DNA of 64,000 bases from positions 75,764,791-75,828,790 of the forward strand of contig NC_089584.1 of assembly GCF_019320115.1 (NCBI RefSeq), written 5' to 3'. Below, one piece after another: positions 35,160 through 46,141 of the stretch. Origin of the DNA: Miscanthus floridulus (taxonomy: Eukaryota; Streptophyta; Magnoliopsida; Poales; Poaceae). Each line of letters begins with the position of its first letter. The first letter of the stretch is position 1. The notes under the pieces were generated by a model that saw only the letters and a list, made by a program, of their open reading frames with translations, was not told where the DNA came from and did not search any database. Both the position numbers and the translations under genes were made by a program.

Positions 35160-37503
35160 GTTAAATACATAAACCAAGCAAGTATGGAAAGAAAAGGTAA
35201 CATCATCACTAGAGTCACAAGAGGTGCAACCATCAGGGTCTCCATCCCCGGGACCGGCTGATGCACCCAAGGAATGAACAAGATAGAAAAAGAGTCATGT
35301 TCGGAGGACTTCAAAATCCAAACCCTAGCCATGAGGTAACATCAGTAGTTATCCATATTTACTTTTTAGTATTGCATGAATTATTTTTCACTTTTAGCAT
35401 GTTTACTCTTCTACATTAGTATTGCATTAGTACAAAGAAAATAAAAATTACATCATTGCATCATTAAAGCCTAAAGCCCCATGTTAATAAATCTATGGTG
35501 TGTAAAGGCCCATAGGAATATTCACCATGATGGCATAAAAATAAAAATACCATACATACATATTTTCTGCATTATATAAATAAGAAAATCCAAAAATATT
35601 AAATAGACATCCTGCTAGAACTTTGCCAATTAGGAAATTTGTCTAAACCTCCAAGGACAATAAATCTCAGAATGGTTGACCACTAACCCCTTATCCTAAT
35701 CTATGCCACGAGTTTTGGTGCTCTTGTTGGAGTATTTTGCAGGATGATCAAGAGTAAAGCCATCCATCTGAAGTATATTTTCCCGAACTGTCACTATACC
35801 CGCTACATGAGGAACACAACTTCTGGACGGATAAGAAAGACTTCTGCTGGTAGACTCACTCTAACAAAGACCACGACAACATCCAGCTCGGGGGAGGAGC
35901 ATCCCCCATGTATCGAGATAAGTATTTCTTTCCCTTTGGTTTTACTATTAAGTTTGTTTTATGTTAGTTAAAATAAAAAGATGCATAATAAACAAAAGCA
36001 AAATAAAAATTTATCTTAGCTAGTTATAAATATATTAAGGGTGTGATCTTAAATTATGAAAAACAAAATAAAAAGTGTGTGTCTAGTTTTTTGTTTCTAA
36101 GAGCCGAATAAATAAATGGGATCTGAGGATAATCTCTTAAATGGAAATGATGAATAGTTGCTCTATCGTAATTTCTTTCAAGTAGCTAGTTTTCAGCCAT
36201 GAATTCTCTCGAGTTTTGGATATGACTGTTTTGATATAAGAATTTACTCTAAACTTGAAACTCATGGGTAGCATATGCTTGATCTAAGTCTAGGTAATTG
36301 ATGGATATGATATGAGAAGGTCTGAGCTATTATTTATCTTGTTCCATGTGACACTAAAGTTCTAGAGATTTATCTTTTAAAAAAAATATAAAAATCCTAC
36401 ATGATGGCTCCTATATGACAAAGCTTAAATTCCTACTAGAGCCATATATGATATTTAGATTAGGAAAACTTCTAATCATATATATGCTGCTTGCATTGCC
36501 TTGAGTTTAGTCAAGCTTTGTTGACCCTTATGAGAGGTTTATCATGCTCTTAAAATCAAGATCACATACACACCACCCAAATATGCACTACTCCTACACT
36601 GGGGGTAGGCGCAATAATATGTCATTCCATCTAGATCCACCCAAAAATGTTTTACTCCTATACTGGGAGTAAACACCAAAAATATTCTTGATAGAAATTT
36701 CCACCAAATAAATGCTCTAAGTTCTTGTTGCTATCTCTCAAAAATTCTGTTGCAGAAAAGAGGTATGGGGCTATGCAAAAGTTATTCATAGAAAAAAAAA
36801 GAGGGATAAAAAGATGGACAAGTGTCCGATATATTTAAAACAACAGGCACTTAGATGCCCGCTCGAAAAAAGAAGAGATGAAAAAAATAGCCCATGTTTT
36901 CTTACAAAATTGTTTCCAAGTTTTAAAAGAGAGATATGTTTTTAAGTAGCATAGTAGAATTAGGTTAGCCACCATATATCCATACACATACACATCTTGA
37001 TTTGATTGTATGACACAACTCTCTTTGGATCCGAGGTTTGACTTTACAATATATGTATTGCAAGTATGCTCTTTTATGCTTTCTTCACTCCTATAAGCTC
37101 CACATAAGCCTTAGTTGTAGGAAGAGAAAGGCATAACACACTATTGCCTTGGTGAGGATCCACAAATACCACATATATTGAGAGACTTGAGAGTGTCATA
37201 CGATGGAAGCTCTGAGTTTTATTTTGAAAATCTATAAAAACTCCAGAATAAATGGTTGAGCAAAGAACTTGAGACATAGTGCTTGACTTAATCGTTCTGT
37301 CTTTCAATTGCTCAAGACCCAAGAGAAGGCTGAGAAGCCTCATAGTTGAAGGTAATATGGGTAAGTTTGAAGTCAGATCGGTTTATTCTAATCCAGAGGA
37401 GAATTCTTGTTTGAACGCATGTGTACTTTTGAGAAGCGAAAGCATCGTAGCAACTCCTGATCTATTTACTGAGTTTAGCTTTGCTAAGGGACTAGCAAAG
37501 GAT
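35160..37503 (+). other. D long noncoding region where pol is missing
   Basis: AT-rich, no RT, RNase H or integrase motif in any frame I could read. It contains 'ctcctacactggg' repeats (36585-36670) and a segment (36490-37110) that matches element A in inverse orientation. The block 'ctcgggggaggagcatccccc' near 35885 is a short purine-rich palindrome-like site. Confidence 0.55.
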
Positions 37504-37517
37504 AAGCTTGGGGGACT
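37504..37517 (+). other. Polypurine tract of element D
   Basis: aagcttgggggact lies immediately before the 3' LTR. Confidence 0.65.
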
Positions 37518-37518
37518 T

Positions 37519-38670
37519 TCTTTACGGTAGTTAACAACCATCAATATAACATGTATAAAGGCATAAATATAATCACCAATGAAGGTTTAGGGGTTTAAAC
37601 TAACAAATTCCACGAGTTTTGGTGAATCTGTATTTTCTACAGGGTTTATTCAGAAAACCATCAAGGTGGACCTATTTGACAGATTTAATTATGCTTATCC
37701 ACAGCGAAACGGGCACCAGAAGACTCTAGAAGACTCAGAAGGACTCCACATCGAAGCAGAGGGCGAGACACCACCACCCACCTGTAAGCCACTCGGCCCC
37801 TAGGGCCACCCTGTTAGCCCCTCATTGCAATATCGGTTCTCCATTGCCTCCTAGGTTGCATCTACGCCATCATTTAAGTCGGTTTGATCCAACGACTTAC
37901 GTTGGATGCTCCAGCCTATATATATCAGACCATGCCCCCCTGAATGCATAAGTCATTTGAGAAGACAGAAACCCTAATCATCCTCAGAGCTTCACCATAT
38001 TCTAGGCCATAGCTAGTTAGACTAGGTCTAGAGGGAAGCAAGCAGGCTTCGCTTGGATTCCCGATCTTGTCAAGAGCGTGGTTCGGTATAATCTTTGTAC
38101 CCCCTCTTTTGTATCTCCATTACTTTTATATGCTAGTTATAATTGTTATGACAATATTAGTATTCATCTTATTCATGTTCTTTGTTATAATGTTCATCAT
38201 CTACTTTGGTTATATGCTTAGTATAGCTAGTTTATCATTATATCCATGCATAAGTTCGTATAGCACTCACTCCGCTACGCATGGGGTGAGTGGTCTACAT
38301 TATGTAAGCGTGGTACTTATACATTGTTTACCTGTGGATACACCCTATATTCTAGGTCATGTGGTAGATCACGGATGTGACACTTCCGTTGAGTCCTTTG
38401 TAGTCCACTCCCCAAATATAGGCGCACGTAGGGTTCGGTTAAGAAGGAAGAGCAAGCTCTGTTCTTAACCGTCCTTAGTAATATCCCTTATGTGTAGATA
38501 TGAGGATGATCTTAGCAATGACTACTAGGTATAATTGCACAAATCAATGTATGCTTTGACTTGTAATTAAGAATAACTTAGAAATTATTCCTCTAATATT
38601 CTACCTAACCATGTTAATGCCATAGAAAGGAGTACTCTAAGTGACTTATCATTATTATTGATCAATACTT

Positions 38671-38759
<89 letters not shown>

Positions 38760-39153
38760 TATCCTATAACTTACCCCTATTATGAGTAGAGCATTGGTTA
38801 TGGTTTATTTCTCCTTCAATAGTATAAGTTATTATCAATACATGTCCATGCTAGACCTTCCTTGTGGTAAAAATATAAATAACGATACCTAGAATACTCT
38901 CGGGAAAAATGCTACAATGGTATATTATCCGTGCGCTTGCGTATCCTTTTTAATCATATATTTATATATTCTTTCTAGTCACATAAAATAATAAAGAACT
39001 ACTTAGTATTATTCTAGTAGTAATGCTATGTAGTACTAATAAGCATCTCTGACATCATCATTAGGGATAACAACCTAGTAAAGTAATGTTAGGAGATATA
39101 GGTTTATAATAGGTGGCTACTTAAAACAAATGACACATTAATAAATACCAACA
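37519..39153 (+). repeat. 3' LTR of element D
   Basis: About 1635 bp. Its first bases are mutated (TCTTTACGG for TGTTGATGG) and it ends TACCAACA. It is longer than the 5' LTR because of a TA microsatellite at about 38663-38757 that is only 'catatatatatc'-sized in the 5' copy (about 32041-32052). A region corresponding to 31115-31145 is shortened. Confidence 0.85.
38663..38757. repeat. (TA)n microsatellite in D 3' LTR
   Basis: About 47 uninterrupted TA units. The matching place in the 5' LTR has about five. Confidence 0.9.
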
Positions 39154-39158
39154 GACCC

Positions 39159-39502
39159 TCACATGATGGCACTTCATAATTTGACAAGTACTTCGGTCAT
39201 TTGAGGTCAAGCACTCCATCGAGCGCAACGAACCCTCGCATGATATGTACTTCAGTGTCAATGATCACTTTGATCACTTGAGGTCAAGGACTCCGTCGAG
39301 CCTTTGGACCCTCGCATGACTGTGTGCTTCGAACCATACTCTGGACTCGTTCGAGATTGAGTGTTTTTGTTAGATACATAGGGCTCTCTTACGATCAAGT
39401 ACTATAGGGGATATAACATAAGTCACAAAAGTACTTTTAAGTAGTTTTAAAAGTTGTTTTCTTTTTTCCTTGACTTGGCTTTCCCTTTACTTTGTTTGCT
39501 TG
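39159..39502. repeat. B internal tandem repeat, right part, and flank of E
   Basis: Continues the 'acttgaggtcaag' array of 30680-30864 (units near 39195-39235 and 39275-39305), then unique AT-rich sequence to the E insertion point. No coding capacity is seen. Confidence 0.55.
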
Positions 39503-39507
39503 ACCGT

Positions 39508-39978
39508 TGTCGATGAAATACGGCTGGCAGTCTACCGAGGGGTATGCCTATGGTAGTAGATGAATCGTTAGAGGTGCGTGTGATGGAAACTAGATGGTGA
39601 CACAGAACGCAAGAGACAGCGATTAGGCAGGTTCAGGCCATCAGCTTAACATAATACCCTACGTCATGTGTCTTTGGTGGATTGTATTATGAGATGAGAG
39701 ATGAAAACGAGGGGGTCCCTACCCATCTTATATACCTCGAGGTAGGGTTATAGGTTGGTTGTATCTATCCTGATCGGTTACATGATATGTGTTTACAAGG
39801 AATATGATATCTAGCATATCTGATCATAATCTCCTTCGTCATCAAGGATGCTTCATGCAGGCTTGCGACGCACGCCGACCTGTGCCGTGCACCGTGCAGC
39901 TTGATCTCGGGGGTTGGACCTCTCCTGGTGGTGCGGACCATGTACAGCCCTATGGGTATACGGGGTTATACCCCTACG
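39508..39978 (-). repeat. 3' LTR of element E
   Basis: 471 bp. Aligned along its whole length with 46142-46601; the right copy lacks about 11 bp near 46270. The minus-strand PPT 'gctcgaggactagc' adjoins at 39979-39992. Confidence 0.85.
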
Positions 39979-40679
39979 GCTAGTCCTCGAGCACCTTGTA
40001 TCCGCTGAGCAACGTCGTCTTGATTTTATCCGAGCAGTTCAATTTGCAGTCGATCACTAGTAGCAGGCGTTCGACCAGTTTAACTGGGCACCAAACAATT
40101 GAGACAGGCGTCCGACCAATTTAACTAGGCACCAAGCTGTTGAGATAGGCGTCCGACCAGTTTAACTGGGTGTCGAGCTCGGACTCGCTCGAAGTTGAGG
40201 TTTGTCAGAAGGATGTAAGGAGCTCAAGTAAAAAAATTTGAAGCCTTCACCTTAGGTGAAGTGTGCCCACTTACGTTCCGGGAAGCAAAGTTAGACGCTT
40301 AGCGTCCCTGACTTAGCCAACACGAAGGAACTTAGTCCCTCATGTGCAAAGGTAGATGCTTAGCATCAATGCCTTAGGCAAAAACGACTCTTAGAGCCAA
40401 TCGAAGAGTGTCGACGATTATCATCCACGACTTAGTCGCTTAGGACTAGCAGTGGGTCCTACAGATAAGCACATTCACTGCAAGGTGAAGTGTGCTCACT
40501 TAGTTCTCGAGCCTGCTAGAAGATTGAAGAGAAATCTTGTAGTAGGATCAAAGAAAAAAATGAAAGCTTGCTAACATCATCTGCCATGTACTTATCAAGA
40601 CCCCGGACGTGCTGCCCAAGATCAGCACCCCGATCCGAATAGCATGGAGCAACTTGATAGCACACCGATGAGACGTAGC
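39979..40679. repeat. E 3' tail with short tandem repeats
   Basis: Three copies of a unit with 'gcgtccgaccagtttaactg' at 40068-40170, then 'tagacgcttagcgtc' units at 40291-40370 and two 'aggtgaagtgtgc' blocks shared with C. No protein is recognised. Confidence 0.55.
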
Positions 40680-41045
40680 AAAATCCGACCACCAAAGGAG
40701 TCACAGCTTAGCTAACGACTCTTGCACGAAAAATCCGAACACCGAGGAGTCCCGAGCTTAGCTAGTGACGCTTGCACGAAGAATCCAAATGCCGAGGAGT
40801 CCCCAGCTTAGCTGGTGACGCTTGCACAAAAAATCCGAACACCGAGAAGTCTCCAGCTTAGCTGGCGAACCCTGGCATAGCTGACGATGAAGCGACGAAC
40901 AATTCGAACGCCGAGGAGTCCCCAACTTAGCTGGCGAGCCCCCAGCATACCTAACGACGAAGCAGTGAACAATTCGGACGTCGAGGAGTCCCCAGCTTAG
41001 CTAGTGAGCCCCAGCGTAGCTGACGATGAAGTAGCGAACAATCCG
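40680..41045. repeat. E tandem array of about 50- and 69-bp units
   Basis: Six direct units contain 'aatccgaacaccgaggagtc' and 'cagcttagct'. Three are about 50 bp and three about 69 bp, the longer ones carrying an extra 'agctgacgatgaag' piece. It is followed to 41200 by 'ccgacca..tggtcgg' inverted motifs. Confidence 0.75.
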
Positions 41046-41878
41046 ACCAGCTGGTTAGCGAAGAATCGAGCACCGAGCAGCCAACCAACTAGTCGGCAGC
41101 GAAGTGAGTGCCGAGTAGAGGTGAGCACCGAACAGTCCGACCAACTGGTCGGTGACGAAGTCCATGAATCTAGCGGTCCGACCAGTTGATCGGCGGAGAA
41201 GTCTGAATGCAAGGTGGTGCGACCACCCGGACGATGATCCTTTTGTCCTTCCCGGGTGATCCAGTCCCCGAGCGTAAAAAATAAGCTCATTGGCTGAACC
41301 ATGCCTCTGCAATACAAATATGTAGAACAGGTAGTACATGATGTATCTTGCCGAGCAGCTTTAGATAAACATTGTGTTTATTTTGAAGTTATTCATATTT
41401 TAAATATGAGTAAATTTCCTTCCGGTTGGTGAAAACACTAAGTGTTCTTTTGGAGATGTGTTTATGTTTAATATAAACCGCCCCGAGCCGTTAGTTTGTT
41501 GGTTGAACCCCCTAGCCCCGGCTAGCCCGTAAACTGTAACGTGAAGCGCTGGAGCTCGTGTACGTGTAGGAAGACAAGCGTCACCGAGGAGCCGTTGCCG
41601 ACCACCCATAACGCAGAGGGCGGGCGCTCGTGCACGTGTAGGGAGAAGCCAGAAACAGGGTCATCTCTAGAAAGCACAAGCATAAACATGGCTGTTCGGA
41701 AAGCCATTGAGGCGAAAATGTATGTCATCTTTAAGATGGTATACATGGAGAAAAATCGTCCGGAGAATAATCATGTAGAAGACAGTATGGAGAAACATCA
41801 TGGCGAAAACTTTATTTAATACTCAAACATAAAAGGTACTTATCTTTGGTCAGAACAGCTGGTCGGCAGCGTATGACG
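41046..41878. other. E region between tandem array and gag-like ORF
   Basis: Contains near-palindromes of the type ccgaccaactggtcgg (41130-41190) and the block 'cataacgcagagggcggg' (41605-41625) shared with C 21262-21310. No open frame with a recognisable product. Confidence 0.4.
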
Positions 41879-42304
41879 TTATCTGGTCGGCGTTGACGAA
41901 ATTGCCTGGCCCTCAAGCTTTAGCCTTTCGTCATGACGGCGGTCGCGGTTGGCACAGCGCCGTTCTTCGCGGTAGTCATCATTGCGACGCGGTGATTGCG
42001 ACTCAGGCGGCTCGCTTGATGGCTCAGGCGACTCGCTTAGCGACTCGTTTGGCGGCTCGGACGGCTCGCTTAACGACTCGCTTGTTGGTTCGCTGTTGGG
42101 GCAGCTTGCTTGGTGTTGGAGTCGGATCCCAGAAGTACGAACGAGCAGCCAAGGAATTATTCCCGTACGCCATGCATGCATATATACATGCAAATCTTCG
42201 CCAGACCTCCGTGTACTGGACCGTGCTTGTTCGAGTTGCGCTTCGGCATCGAATTCGATGCTCTCACGAACGAGCCAGAGGCTTGCCGACGAAATCCATG
42301 CCAC
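41879..42304 (-). pseudogene. E gag-like ORF, S/E/P-rich
   Basis: 142 codons on the sense strand of E. The start resembles gag N-terminal helices of this lineage (EFDAEAQLEQARSSTRRSGE); the rest is a repetitive SEP/ESP tract followed by an R/D/E-rich segment (NDDYREERRCANRDRRHDER). The MULE at 42368 cuts it from upstream sequence at 44827-45575. Probably a short gag remnant. Confidence 0.35.
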
Positions 42305-42896
42305 TAATGTGAGACCACGCAGAACGACGACGAAAGCAGTTGGATTCCTGCCGAAATAATGTAGATCGTGAAAATTTTACATTTTAGTCCTTTCTAAAAA
42401 CTACTTCTACAAATAGACTCCTCGTAAAACTTTTTTCATAAATAGGCTAAAAGCTCGGCGTCAAATAATAAAAAGCCGAGATCTTCGCATGGGCGCTATG
42501 TCAGACTGCGCCGAAGTCTGCCACGTCAATGCCAACGTGGCGTGTCCAGGCCAAACCTCGGCGAATGGTCGATCAACGCCGACATTCACACACCGGCGTT
42601 TAGTCCTCTCACGCCGACATCTGGGCACTTTGAAACGCGAGGCAGGGACTTCGGCGATCTACGCTGTGTATTACCTTCGTGCATGCATAATCTTTCCTTC
42701 CATAATGACTGATTTGACCCTTCAACCATACAAAACTTTGCACATTTAGCCTGACGAGATAACTTGCTGCGCCTGATGACCTGACACTGATGCATAATAG
42801 ATTAAATCAAAATACTTGTTAATGATATATTTATCTTGTTCACAAATTAATCTAGCCATTAGATATGTTTCAGGCTTTCATAGGCTAACAAACAAA

Positions 42897-43518
42897 TCTA
42901 TTTCTAATATTAAAAAGGCAAAATTTGTCTCCACCCATTTTTTTCGTTGGCCAATCTGTTGCGAGTTGCTGCCTCCGTGTCCTTTGCTGGATTGTTTTTT
43001 TTCATTTCCACTTCCCTCACGTTTAGTATCTTGACCATTTTTTCTTCTTTTTTTGTCTCCTGTTATATTGTTATATAAACAGAAAAAATAAATAATAATG
43101 ATAGTATTATGTGTCTTTGATCTCTAATTTATCGTTTCCTAACAAATAGATATTTTTGTCACTAATCAATCTAGATCAGCAGATGGTACAACTATAACTA
43201 ATCTAAAATAGTTTTGTCATCCAAGCTAATCTATATCTATATATTGATGCTTCTATACCTTAACAATATCAAAAAACGCCCAAAATTTTATCTTGTTTCT
43301 TCCTACACCCCTATCGGGATATGACTCATACGAGTTAAAATAGCTTCTAGCGATGATGAATACATGGTCTCATTCCAATACGTATTGGGTTACATCCTCC
43401 ATATCTCATATTTGACCCGGACTTGTGACCCCCTCTACCAACTCGCATCTAGCGATGATGCAATGTTCGGTTCATATACATATTGGATTCCGTTGCAACG
43501 CACGTGTACTTTTGCTAG
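42897..43518 (+). mobile_element. Small non-autonomous Helitron inside the MULE
   Basis: Starts TCTATTTCTAATATTAAAA, ends ...GTTGCAACGCACGTGTAC then CTAG, and lies between A (42896) and T (43519). TC start, CTRR end with a nearby hairpin (gttgcaac) and A/T insertion are Helitron hallmarks. 622 bp, no RepHel coding. Confidence 0.7.
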
Positions 43519-43529
43519 TAAGCTATAAA

Positions 43530-43800
43530 AGCTGATGTTGGGGGGAGGTGCCCCTAGCAAGGCACCCCGCCTAATGTTTGGCCTTTTCCGGGCCCTCACA
43601 ACCTCTTCGCTGCCGCACTAACTCCTTGCGGCGAAGGTTTCCCCGTGTTCTCTTCTTTCAGGCATTCGCACGGGAGATGGCCGAGGCGAGGGTGATGCTT
43701 GATGGGAGAACACGAAGCCGGCGGAGGCCCAGAGGACCCTCGATGGGCTCTGCGACGAGCGAAAGGTTTCTCCAACGGTTTTCCAAAAAGTATTAGCCTA
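43530..43800. other. GC-rich segment inside the MULE, possible captured fragment
   Basis: GC-rich with open frames on the plus strand (for example 43578-43796), in contrast to the AT-rich surroundings. MULEs of grasses often carry host gene pieces. I do not recognise the source. To its right (43880-44255) is MITE-like sequence ending 'cttagagatgctctg'. Confidence 0.35.
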
Positions 43801-44826
43801 TCATTAATTTATATTTAGTTGATTTGTTAATTATTTAAAAAGTTACTTTCAAAGATATACATATACCTAAGATATACTTTCTCCCAGTGGCCAAAAAGTA
43901 TTGGGAGCACCAAATAAAGGTTTCTCCAACGGTTTTTCAAAAATCACTCCTAAAAGGTTGAAGGTGATTTTACATGATCCCGGACTATTTCTAAATCACC
44001 CTAGCCAGTTTTATACTTTGTTTCTCTCTTGTACATTTATATCAAGAACCCTGTCCTACTTTTCATTTTTTCCACGTCCTTCAACCTTACGTTGGCTCGA
44101 TGGATGCACGCGTATTTATCCGCACAACTGGGATCGATTTTTCCATGTGCCAAAAAATTGGGAGGTGTGATTAGGAGTTGTTGGAGATATATTTTTTAAT
44201 GTTGCTAAAATTATGGCATGGTAGATTGTTTTGGGAATTCTTAGAGATGCTCTGATGTCTCAGAACCGAATATACTTCCGCAGGTGTCCTTGTTCTCATC
44301 AAGAGAATTACTCAAGATCAAATATCTAACTTATTTTAATCATCTAAAAATATTTTAAAAGTGTGCACAATATTTCTTTCGGCAAGTTAGTTAGCTTGCA
44401 GGAATACTCAACAAATTTGGGTATCTACGGATCTACCGGAAGCGTTAAGAGAGAAGAAGCTAGTGAGAAATCAAGAGATCAGGTTACGTACGTATCTCCT
44501 GGCCAATCCCAACCTGGAACAGCAAGTCGCCATGAAGCAAACCAATGCGCGAGTCGCCGGTTTTTTAAGTGACTGATGGTCGGCGACTCGACGTGGTAGG
44601 ACCACACGCCGAGGTCTCGTGGGGACAGGCCACGTTGGCTCTGAGTTGGTAGGCTTCGGCGCAGTCTGACACAACGCGACACAACGCGGATACGAAGAAC
44701 TCGGCATTTTATTATTTAACACCAAGCTTTAGTCTATTTTTGCAAAAAAAAAAAAAATCTGAGGAGTCTATTTATAGAAATAGTTTTTAGAAGCGACTAA
44801 AATACAAAAATTTCACTATGTAGATC

Positions 44827-45575
44827 TGGGCACATACTATATCATAGGAATATTAGATTGAAGATTAAAAACATTGACTTAGCTTGTGCGAGGTCAAGCG
44901 AAGGCGCCAACCGATCAGCTGCTGGAGAATTGCTCCATGGATGACATACGTGTATATGATCAGCTTCCTTGCTTGTTTGCTGATTGAAACGATATCGGAT
45001 GATGACAGACTTTGACCCTGCTTCCGATCGAGTTGAGTACATACTCCATCCCGTCTTGTTTTAGACGCATGATCGGATACGTGTCCGAGCTATTGACGTC
45101 ACGGGCCTTTCCTTTTGCTTCGTCGATCTCACGATTCGGAGTTGAACTCGGCGAAATTCCTAGCGAGCCAGAGCAGATCGGTTTGGCTTCTGGAGCCTAC
45201 ACGTCGCTTTCCCGGTTGGTGCTTGCCGATTCGAACTTGCCATCTGTTGGGCCACATCTTTTCATCGTGCATGAATACATGCAAATCTTTGTAGCCTGCA
45301 TGGTCATCCTGGGATCCATTGGAGTTCGGCGACCTGGTGTCGTCGCGCTACTCCGTGTCGGTGTAGGAGCCATGCGTTGCTGCCGTCGTGACCCAGGAGC
45401 ATCGCCGCTAACCCGATTGCCTAGTATCGGGGCTGCTGCAACCCTGCGCATGATCACGTCCTGGCGCCACGGGGTGCCTTGGAGCCTTGAGTTGACATCG
45501 TTGTCTCACGAGGCCGAGTTCCCGTCGCAGATAATGATGATGATGGAAAATTCCCTTATGGTTCGTTATGGATCA
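44827..45575 (-). other. E internal segment between MULE and CACTA
   Basis: Own sequence of E upstream of the gag-like ORF. Open frames exist on both strands (plus 45012-45584, minus 45197-45457) but none resembles a known protein. Confidence 0.35.
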
Positions 45576-46109
45576 CACTATTAGATAACAGACTTTAGAA
45601 CGATGTCCCAATTTGACATTAGCCTCGGCATTTTTTTCCCCGGGACTAGAGAGGCCTTTAGTCCTGGTTGGTGTCTCCAACCGAGACTAAAGGTCCCTGC
45701 CCAATGGCTAAACCGGGACTAAAAGTCCTCCAACCTTTAGTCCTGGTTGGTAATACCAACCCAGACTAAAGGTAGAACCTTTAGTCCTGGTTGGTAACAC
45801 TAACCCGGACTAAAGGTCTCTGGATGGGTTAGTTCAAAAGGAAAGCATCACATCCATTATTAGATGTGTTGTGTAGGTGGGGTGGTAAGCTACGCGCGAG
45901 GCAGTGCATGAGGTCTTGGGTTCGAATCTCACGGGGCGTAGCGGTGGGAGACATTATTTTTTTTTAAAGCTGAAAGAATCTTTAGTCCCGGTTGTGGCAA
46001 ACCAGGACTAAAGAACAACACTTTTAGCCTCGGATTGCTAGTCCCGGTTGGGAAACCGGGAGTAGAGCTAGTTCCCTAACCGGGACTAGATTTCATTTCT
46101 GTAGTAGTG
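45576..46109. mobile_element. Small non-autonomous CACTA element, inserted in E
   Basis: 534 bp, CACTATTAG...GTAGTAGTG, flanked by TCA (45573-45575 and 46110-46112). The subterminal regions hold palindromic 'tttagtcctggttggt' repeats in both orientations, the usual transposase-binding pattern of CACTA elements. It contains a tRNA-like segment. No protein. Confidence 0.85.
45876..45943 (+). other. tRNA-like segment in the CACTA element
   Basis: A box-B-like ggttcgaatct (45919-45929), an upstream tggtaagc A-box-like piece, and gctacgc/gcgtagc that could pair as a stem. The spacing and loops do not make a standard cloverleaf, so it is a tRNA-derived or RNA polymerase III-like relic, not a tRNA gene. 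Confidence 0.4.
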
Positions 46110-46141
46110 TCAGCATGCACACCCCCTATCCGGCGCGTCAC

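Larger units (their letters stand above)
30870..39153 (+). mobile_element. Non-autonomous Athila-like gypsy element D (plus), inserted in B
   Basis: 8.3 kb, LTRs 30870-32443 and 37519-39153, flanked by GACCC (30865-30869 and 39154-39158). It encodes gag and two protease-like segments, but nothing resembling RT, RNase H or integrase is seen between 35160 and 37518. PBS matches tRNA-Asp and PPT lies at 37504-37517. It must have been mobilised in trans. Confidence 0.88.
42368..44817. mobile_element. Non-autonomous Mutator-like element with long TIRs, inserted in E
   Basis: Terminal inverted repeats of about 200 bp: the left arm from 42368 (gtgaaaattttacattttag) matches the complement of the right arm ending 44817. 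A 9-bp TSD ATGTAGATC is at 42359-42367 and 44818-44826; this length is diagnostic for Mutator. No transposase frame is seen. It carries a Helitron and a GC-rich segment. Confidence 0.88.

Noticed and set aside
41893..42359. Plus-strand frames over the E gag-like ORF
   Set aside because: Shadows of the minus-strand S/E/P-rich frame; arginine- and alanine-rich by complement.
43530..43800. A complete gene inside the MULE
   Set aside because: Only about 270 bp, no introns, start or end signals that can be supported.
45012..45584. 190-codon plus-strand frame in element E
   Set aside because: Antisense to E, no domain, no TATA-like or intron signals like those in B and C; kept only as unassigned sequence.
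45876..45943. A functional tRNA gene
   Set aside because: Has a B box but no standard cloverleaf or anticodon arm; sits in a CACTA element.
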